A stretch of 64,000 nt of DNA from Trichostrongylus colubriformis (lineage: Eukaryota; Nematoda; Chromadorea; Rhabditida; Trichostrongylidae): NCBI GenBank assembly GCA_963978905.1, contig OZ022256.1, positions 51,198,001 through 51,262,000 on the forward strand, written 5' to 3'. Of the stretch, positions 39,332 through 51,500 are shown piece after piece. The stretch's first letter is position 1, and each line of letters starts with the position of its first letter. The translations under genes and the position numbers were made by a program. Below the pieces are notes generated by a model. It did no database searches. It had not been told where the DNA came from and saw only the letters and a list, made by a program, of their open reading frames with translations.

Positions 39332-39509
39332 ATGACCAGAATGCGCTCATTTCTGGTTGTTATTGTGACATTTGGTGGTTGCTTAGCAAACGAAATATCC
39401 CGCCGAGCAATATTCGACTGTAATCGGATAGATACCACTTTCTGTTGTACGTCAAGGGTACGCAGTTTGTGTGCAGAGCAGTGCAAAGATGTTCCATGTG
39501 ATAGTCCAG
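39332..39509 (+). CDS. DB gene exon 1: signal peptide and N-terminal Cys segment
   Basis: The ATG at 39332 (a second in-frame ATG lies at 39341) begins a typical signal peptide, a hydrophobic run ending GGCLA. The sequence then reads FDCNRID, FCC, SLCAEQC and PCDSP. The CC-x7-C-x3-C spacing resembles the first half of a DB module. The donor is CAG|GTGGGT, with one base of the next codon left over. Confidence 0.88.
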
Positions 39510-42500
39510 GTGGGTTTTTTGCAGGCTTTCAGAAAAGCGTAGATTTTGAGCAGAAAACGTGAAGATGATTTTTGATGAAGATAAGCGATATCTAGCTAGT
39601 GAACTATTAGATTGATCACTTAACGTTCCAATAGAGACTTGGTCCAAACATTAGGATGAGGCAATATATGATGCATTCAAGCACCCAAGGAGTCATGGTA
39701 TCACCAGTATCACTAAGGTTAAAAGTTCGAATTCGTTGTCAGCTATTAGGTTGTAAGGAAAGTTCTGGCCGGTTTTTGAAATTTCAACTTCGAGAAATCA
39801 TAACTCGGCTCAGAATGCATCTTTTCTCACAGAGTGAGCACCATCAGATTCGCTACACTCTTGGCAACACTATGCATCCTACATATCTCAATTTGATAAA
39901 GGGCTGATGATTTCTATTGCGCGAAATGAAAAAAAGGTCGACTCCAAGTCGTCACTCTTTCTAAACACACTGCTACTGAAGGAGCTGGCCAGATGTTTTG
40001 GGAAGTGGAGCATAGTTAGCGCTAGATCTGATGAACATGACAGATAAGGGCCTTACCCTGCAACTGCTTCAATTAGTGGAAGAGGATTTGTGAAAAATGC
40101 GCTTGCGCATGACTGCCGTTAGGGGTCCCGCGGCACCCATTTTTTTGGATTTTTCCAAATCAAGGCCACTTGGGGTGGTCAACTAAGGTTGCTTGTTGAG
40201 GGTCAATACTTGTGGATATCCCCTGCGAATATGGACGCTCATCGCCTTCTGCCGTTTTAGTTAAAGCGATTTGATCAATTGAAAATCCAAGCAGCTCGTT
40301 CTCATTTCTGCACTTCTGAAACCAGAGACAATGTGTTCCATCCAGTGATTCACCCCCTGCTCTTGCAGTATTCACATTTGTGGTTCTCTTCGCTGGGACT
40401 CTGCTAAACAAGAACTCGTGAAGTGAAGTCACCTTAAAAGTGCCATTTTCGCAGCACTTTAAAATTTCCCTAATAATTCGAAAACCTTGTGACATTCCAA
40501 ATAAAACATATATTCTGAAAGAGCAACTTTTTGTCTATCTAACGAGCACCATATGTCAGCTGATTCATGTTGACGCGCTCTGATATTTAAATTTATCTTG
40601 TGAACGCGAGAAAGCGGCCAGAACTTTCCTTACAACCTAATATATACTTAAAATATTTGTGAAGTATGACATCAAGTACACATAATGCCTGATTCTGTAA
40701 AGGGTGTAGTGCCTAGTGCAAACCCGCCCATTTACAGACCACACCTCTCGAGAGTGGATGTGATAAACTACTCTTTTGGGAAGAAAAAGACAAAGAGACA
40801 AGGGACTAGGAAAAAGAAAAGGACATGCAGAAAAAGATTACTAGACACATAGGGTGCCATGCCCTTCAATCCACCACCTCCTACCCCTTCCCCCCTCCTT
40901 CCTAAGAGTGATCGAGTACCTTTTTACAGCATAGAGGTAGCGACATGCATACGGCAAAGATGTAGGTGGGGATTAATAATGTCAGAAAACAGCCGAGTAA
41001 AATTAAACGAGCTCTCAATCACTGGCTAAGTATTTTGCATATTCTACAACTTTATGCCCAATTTCTTCCGTTTCGAAATTGAATTTTGTAACTCATTTGA
41101 AAGTATTAAATCCTGGAAAATTAAGTAATAATTACAGAAATATTTCAGGAGGGTCTGATAATAAAGAATCAGTTTGGTTTCCGTTCAGCACGGGCCCTGA
41201 GATGGGGCTTTGTCAGTAGTATTACCGTCTTTTCTATGGTCATTTTCGCTTTCTACAGTGGGCATTGGTCCTTATGATCGATCAGCTCAGCTCCCCTTCC
41301 TTCAATAAGTTCTTAAAGAGCACCATCTAGCATCCCTGCACTGAAACAAACAACTTTTTTACTTCCATTGATAAAAATCTTGGAGAAATGGTGAAAATAG
41401 TATTTACAATGAGAAAGCTGCCGGATGACGCAGCAGACTGGTTTAGATGTGTGAAGCCGTCGACATTAACGTAATACTTCAACATCGCGATGTGACTAGC
41501 GTACCTCCAGTTTAGGGTGAGCGTCAACGAATGACGAGTCCGGCGCTTTTTCTTAGAACTTTTACAACCGAACAGGAAGCGAGGCGGAGGTTTTGTAGTT
41601 CAAGGTAGTGCCAGGAATCAAATTCGATCTATGTCTGTACTGGATCTATATCTGTTCATTTCCATCCATTATGTGAATCATATTAGACCCGGATGGCAGG
41701 GTAAAGCACAGACTCCTCAGTCTGATAGCCCTGTGTGAATAACTAGGTTCAACTCAAGAAGCATTTGGAGCTACCACGATTTCGAAGGAAGCAAAAATGC
41801 GTGGCGTATGCCAGAAGTAATGCTTGACACTCCGCTTTCCATTTCTCTTCGTGCTAAATCATAGATAAGAACTTTCAATCTTTGCAACATCCGCAGTTTT
41901 TGGCGCACCACATCCACGATAATTCCGTTGCACTACAACAGATTCCCTCTTGACCAGAGTGTCTTATATAGTATTGCTGTCTATAGCAACTGGCGAAATG
42001 GCTACTTACCTTTACCTGTTGCCATCTCCCATCTTCCAGATCTAATCATATGAGTGACGAAGCCAGTCCACTTAAATTTCCTGGTAACAGTACTTTGCGT
42101 TCTGCAGTGCACGAGATCCTATACTATTTCTCTATTCACTGTGACACTTCTGTAGGGCTCCTCCGCATTCCTGAAAACTCATTTAAAGTTATAAAGTTAC
42201 TCAGAGGAAGGTCATCTCTAAATTTAACTTTCGTCTGAGGTCACGTACGAATTAAATGTCAAATAACTTCTTTGGTCCTTACCCCCTGAATCTTTTTGAA
42301 CACGTCTCTTTGTTTATAATTATTTATTTGTTTACTATATGCTTCTACAGATTCCTACATACGTGCGTTTCACTACTATACGTCCACCCCCTATTTTAGC
42401 GGAATCAGTCCTGAACGCTCTCACCCAACTCTGTAATATATGCCATTAGATTCGGCAAGTTAGAAAACGGCGGTAAACGCACTTTCAAGAATTTGGGTGC

Positions 42501-45500
42501 TTGGACACTATTTTTAGAAGATTTTTTTTAAATTTAGACCGTTTCACGCTATACGTCCACCCTTAATAATTCTCCCAAAGTAAGTGTTCCCGTTTGAACC
42601 CGAGTATATCCACTCGCCAAAAATGTACGGGAACATGCCCTCTCGCGATGCCACGTGGTTCTCGTCTATCCGCCGAAGAAAAAGCCCAAATTCGAGCTCT
42701 CCACGACGCCGGACTCAGCAATCGACGGATCGCCAAGCAAATCGGCAGGACTCACTGCGTGGTCGGCTCCTACCTCAAAAATCCTGCAGACTACGATGCT
42801 CGTCGGACTACTCAGCGTCGGTCCAGGCTCTCCGTCAGGGATGAACGGCAGATCTGGAAGCTAGCTTCCAACAGTACCCGCAGCGTCAACCAGATCCGTG
42901 CTGATTTGAAGCTGTCTGCCTCAATCGACGCTGTGGAGGACAATAAAACGCAATAACAACATCGTGCGGGAGGTTATGAAGAAGGCACTGCGACTAATCG
43001 AAGCTCACAAGGCAGCTCGTCTCGAATTTGCTCGACGGAACGCCTCACTGGATTGGAGAAAGGTTCGGTTTCAGAGTTGAGCATAGCTTGTGCACTGCAG
43101 GGCGACCCCATGAGTTTGGGTGGTCTTTTCCGACGAAAAGAAGTTCAACTAGGACGGACCGGACGGCTACAGATGTTATTGGCGTGATTTGAGAAAAGAT
43201 CCAGTGCAGTTCAGCCGATGTAACTTCGGTGGCGGTACGCTGATGGTCTGGGAAGCCTAATGTTGGGAGAGAAGCTGGAGTTGGCATTCGTTTCGAGCCG
43301 GATGGATTCGCAAGAGTATCAGAGTACCTTAGAATGCAATCTGCTACCCTTTCTGAGCCGTTGGCGACGTCACCAGCCGATTTTCCAGCAGGACAATGCG
43401 AGTGTCCATGCTAGCCGGTCGACTTCAGCATGGTTCCAACAGCACAACGTCGACTTGTTAGAGTGGCCAGCGTGCAGCCCAGATCTGAATCCCATGGAAA
43501 ACCTGTGGGGAATAATTATGCGCAGGGTGTATGCCAACTGCAGGCGTTGACGAGCTCAAAATGGCGATCATGGACACTTGGAGTTCCATCGACTCTGAAA
43601 TCCTCAAAACCTTACAACGAGCATGCCACACCGGCTGATAGAAGTGGCTTCCGAACAAGAAGCACCAAATGACCACTATTTTTGTGAATTTGTCTTTTCT
43701 AAGGTTGTAAATAAATTATTAATTAAAGTGGACGTATAGCGTGAAACGGTCGAAATTTGAAATTTTTTTTGTAAAAATAGAGTCCGCCCACCCAAATTTT
43801 TGAGAGTGGGTTTACCACCGTTTTCTTACATGCCGAATCTAATGGCATACATTGCAGAGCTGGGTGAGAGCGTTCAGGACTGATTCCGCTAAAATAGGGG
43901 GTGGACGTATAGTAGTGAAACGCACTTATGACTATCCTACTACTGACGCTCATACTCATCTACTCAAAACGCAGAAGTAATAGCAACACAATTTTTAAAA
44001 CAATGAAACCATAATCAGAGAAATAAAAACAAACGACTCACCAGCTCCACGGAATTGTTCAACGTTCACATCACAGCTGTTCGTAATTCTCAACGCTCTT
44101 GAAGGCTGAACGAATAGCACAAGAAAGTTCTTCAGCATAAAAATTTTTGCGCTAATCTTAAGTAATTTTGATGTTTATTGACAGCTTTTTCACGGCTATT
44201 ACCATATTTGTTCAGATACAAAAAACGAAAATGGGAACGGATTTGATGGCAGCCGAAGCCAAGGTGAGTAGCACTTTTTTCTATCCTGTCTACCTCTTTA
44301 ACTACAGAATCCAAAGAAATTTCATGGTATCACATCGGAATTGCGCTCGATGCTCGAAATATCTGTTATTACCCTCCAATGAGTAGTCCTGCGCTTTAAT
44401 CTGCGGCGGTCCAAACACGGTTTATCCAAAGAACGCAGTCAATTGTACTTATTGATTGAAGTGGGCGTGACAGGCGTACTCGCGGCGCTTACGTCTCATT
44501 GGAAGCGTGCACACTTCTGTTGAAGCCCGTTTTCATACGCCTGAGCCAACTGATGGTAAGCTTACTAAACCGTTCATTGTTCTCGCGATAGCCGGCGTGA
44601 TTTTAGACATTTTTGAAAGATATGATCATAAATTAGTGATTTCTGGTAGAAACCATGAAAGAGTATCTTGGACGCGGACAAGGAGGTGGCACTCGCGGTG
44701 CAGTGATGACTCATAACCAGCGAAATCGTTTATTCGTGCCGCGCGCGGCGCCCCTTGCGTTGGTGCGGTTGTCGCGGCGCCGCAAAAGGTGCCTTCTTAA
44801 TCGTGCCCAAACTTATATATTGGTTGGTGCATAATCAACCAAATTTATGTATTAGATTGGTGCATAATTAATGCGGCTATTTATAGTAACTTTTTTTTTC
44901 TGTAGGGTAAATTGATGCTTTGACGCCTAACAAATGGGAAGCAGTCCTTGAACGCTCCCAAATAATCATTTGAGCACGTTTTTGCTAAATTCAATCATTG
45001 TTCATGCTAAGTAAAATCGTTTGAGAAAGTTGCATTAATTATGCACCAACCCAATACGTACTAGGGTGTATATCGTTGGGACAGAAACGTCGCGTGGCCG
45101 TGTTCGGCACGCGACGGGATGGTGCGAGCTATGCGCGTCGTATTGGATGGGTCTTGAAGCGACGACAGTGCTCTACGCCTCATTCTATGCGTAATCGCTT
45201 CAGGACTCAACTAATACGGCGCGCATAGCTCGCACCATCCCATCGCGTGCCGAACACGGCCACGCGACGTTTCTGTCCTAACGATATACACCCATACGTA
45301 CTACACGTTTTTTGCTTTAACGCTGTTTCCACAACTGTCTTTAACCAGGTATGGAGGCAAGATTCCATGTCGAAGTGATGACAACTCCATTCCCTATGGA
45401 TCCTGTGAATCAATTTATTCCGCCGCCTACGGCGATATCAATCGTCCACGACGGTAGCGCTGAGCTTTTACGACCATTTGTGACTCCTCCACCACCTCCA

Positions 45501-48500
45501 TTTACGCTTACGACTACGCCATTCACTCAATCGCCACTCTCCGGCTTTCCGACGCTGATACCATTTGCACCGAGTATTGATGATGTTCAGGAGAGCAGAC
45601 TCGTCGAAGGAGAATTCACTAACGTTCCCTTCATTCATTCAACCATCGTGAAGGTAGAGAAAGCGTTCTTTTGGAGGTCTTGAACTGATCGATAACTGTA
45701 CATAAATTGCTTTTTCGCTATATCGTGACATTCCTGAGGAAACATCAAAGGCACACCCCACGACAATCAAACGAGTCGACTCACCTATCTGGGGTGTTCA
45801 CACTTATGTTGAATTTTCGCGCGGCTGCCCGCGGCGAGTGCAAGTCAATTGCAGCTTTATCTGTTGAAACAGCGACAACATCAACATAAGCGAGCTTCCA
45901 AAGTTTCCAACCTGCTTTGAAGATCCTTCACTGTACCAGCCCACAGCGACCTGAGCGGAATTCCAATCGACTTCCGCTAGTCATACTGATGACGCCGCGG
46001 AGCGAAAATCCGACATAAGTGTACACACCCACCTTTCTGGGGCACTATATCGCACTCTATCCTTGGGTAAAGATCCAGATTGCACATTTTTGTGCGCTGC
46101 GACGGTGTGCCATCACGGCGCTATAGCTGCTCGAACCCACCTCCGACCACACCCCTTCGTGCTCCATGATTGGTCAGCTGAGCAATGTAGGCGTGGTCGG
46201 AGTGGGTTCAAGCAGGTATAGCGCCGTAATAAGACACCGTGGTGGGGCAAACAGGGTGCACCCGGTTAGCAACCTGAGGAACTACTGCCCCAAGAGGGGA
46301 AGGGACTAAACCGAATCAGGGTTATGCAGAGTGTGCCTTTAATAAAGTGTCGAAAGATGCAGAAATAATGCTTTGTCGATTTGTTCAAGACCTCGCAGCC
46401 AGCTGCTCATCTGGTACGTTTTTCACAAAGCCGATCTTTTACAGTCAATGCATCATCGAGGCAGAACGACACCTGATCCAAGAATCATAAAACCACCAGA
46501 TTCACTCGTCGTTATTGGAGATTACGATGAATACGATACAAAGGCAGTATCGGCTGGAGTTCAGACCACAACGCCTTCGGTGCCAGCAGACATCGGTTAG
46601 CGAGAAACCGTTTTCAGTCAACAAACTAATCAATAAAGACCTCGTTATGCATATTTCGCAAACTTGGGGTGGGCTCTTGAAAAAGACGGATGGGCATGGT
46701 CATGCGGCCGTCAGGACACTGAAAAAGAATAGATGATATACAACTTCTTGATTTGTTTAGCTTTGTTTATTTAGCTTAACCAACATTAGTAGTGTTTGCT
46801 TGTACGCCAGCAAAACTGAGTGAATTGCTTACAATGTAGTAATCGGTACAGGGATTTTCCACGAGAAAAATGCAACCATTGACAGTGAAATTATTGATAA
46901 TAGTATATAGATAGAGTCCATGGCTTGGGTTTTCTATGCTGTAGGTTAAAGTATACAGTTTAGCAGAATTAAAAAGCCCGTTTCGGCATAGGTCCTCTTT
47001 AACTAAGTGCATCTATTGGAGATCAATATGAATACTTGCACTTTCGCAGAAAAAAAGAGACAGTCATGTTCTTTTGGGGCTTTCAAGACTAGATAGCACG
47101 TATGGCAACGATATGCAAAGATCGACTGAGTTTAGGTTGTAACAGCATGGTGGGGTGACCTCTACTTAAATTTGCTATTATCCAACAAATTCCAAACCCA
47201 TTTGAGTGAAAAAAAACTGCCGGCGAAAAGTATGAATGTGGCCTCACTGCGATGCGCCTACTCGTATCTACGGTATGCCAGTACTGCATACTATGAAAAA
47301 GTAAGAGAAAATGGCTAGAAACGAGCCAATACATTTGATTTACATTTCCTTGAAATAGAGCATTTCTTTCAGCCAATTTGTTCACACGAAAACCTTCCAT
47401 CCAGTCTGGTGGAATTGCTCTGCCAAAAAGTTCGATCTCTGAAGAAGTCATTCCTATACGAGCTGAATCGACTCCATCAACACAGACGTGAGCTTTTTAC
47501 TTTTAATGAAGTTGAACTCTGGAATCAAACTGACAGAACTACATCCCCCAAGCTTCGTCCACGCATACAACGGACTGAGCCATGAGGGTTGCGGAGCGTT
47601 GAATCGGATTGTATCCCATTTCAGGATCGTGAAGTGGAAGAACTTTTTGAATATATAAGCGTGGAAAGTAGAATTGAGAGGTGAAAATGGAGGAAGAAAG
47701 AAAGTATTAATTCAGTTTGAGATGGAATACTCATAACGAGCACCAAGGTACTAGAGGGCGATGATCCTCGAAAAGACAAAGAAAAAAAATTGGGTGACGG
47801 TTGGGACATACGGTCAGTAGGGCCGTCAGGACACGCACTGACCATGCCCATCCCCCTCAAGAAAAGGATAGTTTTTTCAGAGATGTTTTGCAAAGCGAAT
47901 TGACCATTGTACGAGTACCGAAAGGAGGCGTGGGTGTAATACTTGAGTTTGAGAATTCAGTCTTCTCTGATGTATGGAAGGCTTTCTTTTGATTTCTCTC
48001 AATTCGAAAACTTACTAATTTACGAAAAGTAGGTTTAAAAAATTTTCAAGTTGACGAAAAAAATAATTTTTCCCCGAATATCATGTCACGGTAGCATCAT
48101 TAGCTATGAATACAGCGAAATTGACGTGTACGGAAAATAGGATTTACATGAAAAATTGTCTGAATAACTATATGTCACAGGGCCAAAGGCCGCAGGCCAC
48201 GGTGGCAGACCGGAGTTAAAATCCGTGTGTCTCAACCTGCCCCCACATCTCATATCGTTATGTAATAAATGATACCCATCGCTATATCTTAGTAAGGGCA
48301 ATATCAGTTTGTTCAAAAAGTGCACTCAGGCCTTTTCTTGGCTTAGGTTTGAGGGATATTGAACAGTGGTCGGTTATATGCCGATAGGTTATATCTATAG
48401 AAAGACATGGATTTCAAGATGCCATCCCCGACAGCGCGGTGGCAGTAGCGGCATAGTGGCGCGGGAAGACGGTCCTTTGGCGCGGGATCGCAAGGATAAA

Positions 48501-51500
48501 TCCAGACATTCGCGCGGCGCCTATCGCGCGCGCACCTTCTTTGGCGCCTTAACGCGCTGTATCTCCTCAGAGTTGAGAATTGCCTAAGTTTCGAGCGGTG
48601 TTATTTGACATTCATATCCGACAAACATTGGTGCTGATGTAGTTGGGGTGAGGGAGCGCTCGGCCGTTGGCGCTATATTTGCCTAGGCTTTTGCCTAAGC
48701 CTTAGCTGGAAGGGGAACTACTATCTTCATCAATTATGGGGCTTACATAAAAGGATACATTAAAGAGTACGAATTGATAATTGTAGATGGGACCAGGTGT
48801 GGGACGACATCGCGAAAATGAGTGCCTCTTTTCTCCATCTAATTAACACGAAAGCAATTTCTCATGCCACACACAGTTCGTAGAGGGAATTTCCGTAAAA
48901 GAAGTTTTTCTCCCCTAAGGAAAAAAAACGCTATCCAGACCAGGAGATGTGAGTCTTAGAAGAGCCCTGAGCGAGTGAAACATTTTTCACGCGACGAACC
49001 CCTTATTGCACAAGGATATTGTTTCACTCATCTTCCAGCACTTTCTTCTTCCTAGGCTAGGGTTGAAGTGCACATCCTTTCCTCTTTACACGAAAAATAC
49101 AAGTTCTGTGGTTGGACGTGAGTTTCAACTTATGATAAGGGAGTAGAAAGGAGCTTCGAGATGGATGGAACACTTCCTTTCGCAAGAAGAGATTTTCGAC
49201 GTAGGGTACGACTCTTCCACTTCGCATTTTCTTTCTCTTTCTTCACCCCAAACCAAATTCGTCACAATAATCAATGTAACAGCCAGTGAAAAAGTCAATG
49301 GCAGCAGTTTGTCACATAGCATTTCAAACAAAGGCATTGGAAGCGCGCGCGCTGGACTACGGCCACTGCTGGCAGCAAGCCAGAGAAGCTGCGCACGACA
49401 CGCGCCGCGCGATGTCTGGATTTATTTAGGATCTTTGGCGCGGCCCCTTGCAGCTAATTTGCCAATGGGGCACATGGGCCGCTGTTGCCACCCGAACACC
49501 GGCAATTCGACGTATCTTCTGCGTCGGGCAACTCGTCTACAGCACCGAACACTCAGATTTAGGTGAGTGATAATTACCACATAAAGGATCTTATCAAAGA
49601 AACACTGCAAATAACTGAGAAGAAGGTCGTATCGCAACTCCTGAATGATTGTATTACAACTAACCCGGGTGAAAAAGCAGTTTTTCCCATTGTCGAAAGT
49701 GTAGTGGAGATGAAAATAAGTCGAAAGCGGACAACAATCGACAGGATCCACGCTAACTTCGCCAGTGTAATAAAATGAGGCTTGTAAAAGTCAGTAATTT
49801 GCAGTTTTCGTTGAACGAAGTATTTCGTATGGCAATTATCGACTACGAACATCTGAGGGTTTAGGTGATGTGAACGAATTATCCATCGCAGAAGATACCT
49901 CAAATGGTCGGCGTTAGGGTGGCAGCAACGACCCAAGGGCCCCATTGACAAATTAGGCGCAAGGGGCCCCGCCAAACGACATACACCCAGTGGCGCGCAG
50001 ATGGTATGTATGCCGCGCGCGACTTCATTGGCGGTGAAGCGACGTTCGCGACACCGTGGTGCCTTCCGACTCACATCGGTACTAGGTAGGAGTGGTAAGG
50101 AATTACTCTGTATAACTGGGTGATTTAGTTGTAAAATAAGTAGAATGTAATGTGTGAAGCTCAAATTTTTTGCGTCATTTATGCCAACTAACATAGCTCA
50201 TCATATAGTCTACAGTCATAGTCCAACTTATGTCATAGTCTAATTACATATTCATCATATGGCCTTGAATTTTTATTATTTTTTCACCCATATGATATTT
50301 TTTACTCCACGCTTCATCAGGGAAGAATGGCTTACTCCAGAAGTGTTTTTACGAGACTCACGAAGATCACTGATATGGGTCAGTTCAAGAGCTGACGGAA
50401 AAAATGAGCTTTTATCCACTCGTTGATTTTCGTCGTAGACGTGTTCTCTTACGAGCTACATCACTGGCGTATTGATCAGTGGCACATGGATCTGTGACAT
50501 GCAGCGTAGAAGCTCAAAGGGCGCCTTTCGTCGCGAATTGCGATATGAACCGTTCCTTGGACCTTGACTCCTTTACAAGTTACATACTTCTCTCCACATT
50601 CTTTAGTCACATATAACTAGTTGCACCTGTTACCGTCAACAGAGAGCCCTGCGGTACTTATTGCTAGAAGTGACAGCATGTAGGACGCGGACGAACTAGA
50701 AAGAGCGCCGTCGACAGGGGTTTTTTACTTCAGGGCTAAATCAGCTATGAGCACTCAATTATCATCTATCCCAAAAAAGGGGAACGGTCAGGACACGAGC
50801 GTGTCTATCAGGGAACTCCCTTAACCCACATTCGTCCCGTAATTTGCCGTATATTCGAATAAAAACGTAGAAATATATGGAGTGTGCTGTGATTTTAGAT
50901 TTCCATGCGCTCTGGGATCAAGTCGACAACGCTGTGAAAAACAAGCATCTCCCATCATCACAAATCGTACAACAGGAGACCAATATCATCGCGACGGAAG
51001 TACATTACGTACGCCAAATGTCGTTTCGGGACCACTCACAATGCGCGTATTTCATCGGCGTGCGGTGAGGTGAGTTCCCATGTATCTGCATGCGAACACA
51101 TCGCACAGCATCTACATGCACTCTATCACACCATAATTGGTCACTACCCACAATCAGCTTGGAAAGTTGCATTTTTCTACAAACAGTTGCCGTCGGCAAG
51201 AGAGCGGGTGCATCAGTGCCATGTTGGTCAGGGCGAGACGTAATTGCGGAGTGACGCGCTCAGCGCATTCGTGCAGGATTTGGACAACTTTCTGCAGAAA
51301 CCATCTTGGCATTCCCTTCGATTTGGCCGATGGAGGTCCTACCAGTCCAAAAAATCCCTACACAGCCCGTGGGAGGAGAGGTAGCACCACATTGTGCATT
51401 CCATTAGAGGTATCCGTCGGTGGGTTACACGACAGGCGACCACTGTCAAGCAGCAAGGATCGTGCTCCGCAGTGTCAAACCCTATTCTATTCCAGAACGC

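Larger units (their letters stand above)
46596..50898 (+). other. DB gene intron 4, repeat-rich
   Basis: This long intron includes the 49.3-50.1 kb palindrome. On the minus strand at about 47310-47510 an open stretch reads [27 protein letters not shown] and KLAERNALF, which looks like protein but fits no family I recognise. It may be a relic of a mobile-element gene or a nested exon. Confidence 0.5.

Noticed and set aside
41680..41765. tRNA-like segment with GTTCAACTC box B
   Set aside because: No acceptor or D-arm pairing could be drawn; probably chance or a very old tRNA-derived fragment.
44474..44558. Possible extra DB-gene exon reading [12 protein letters not shown] before GTAAGC
   Set aside because: It would duplicate the EARFH motif of exon 3, has a weak acceptor (GTGACAG) and its entry phase does not match exon 2.
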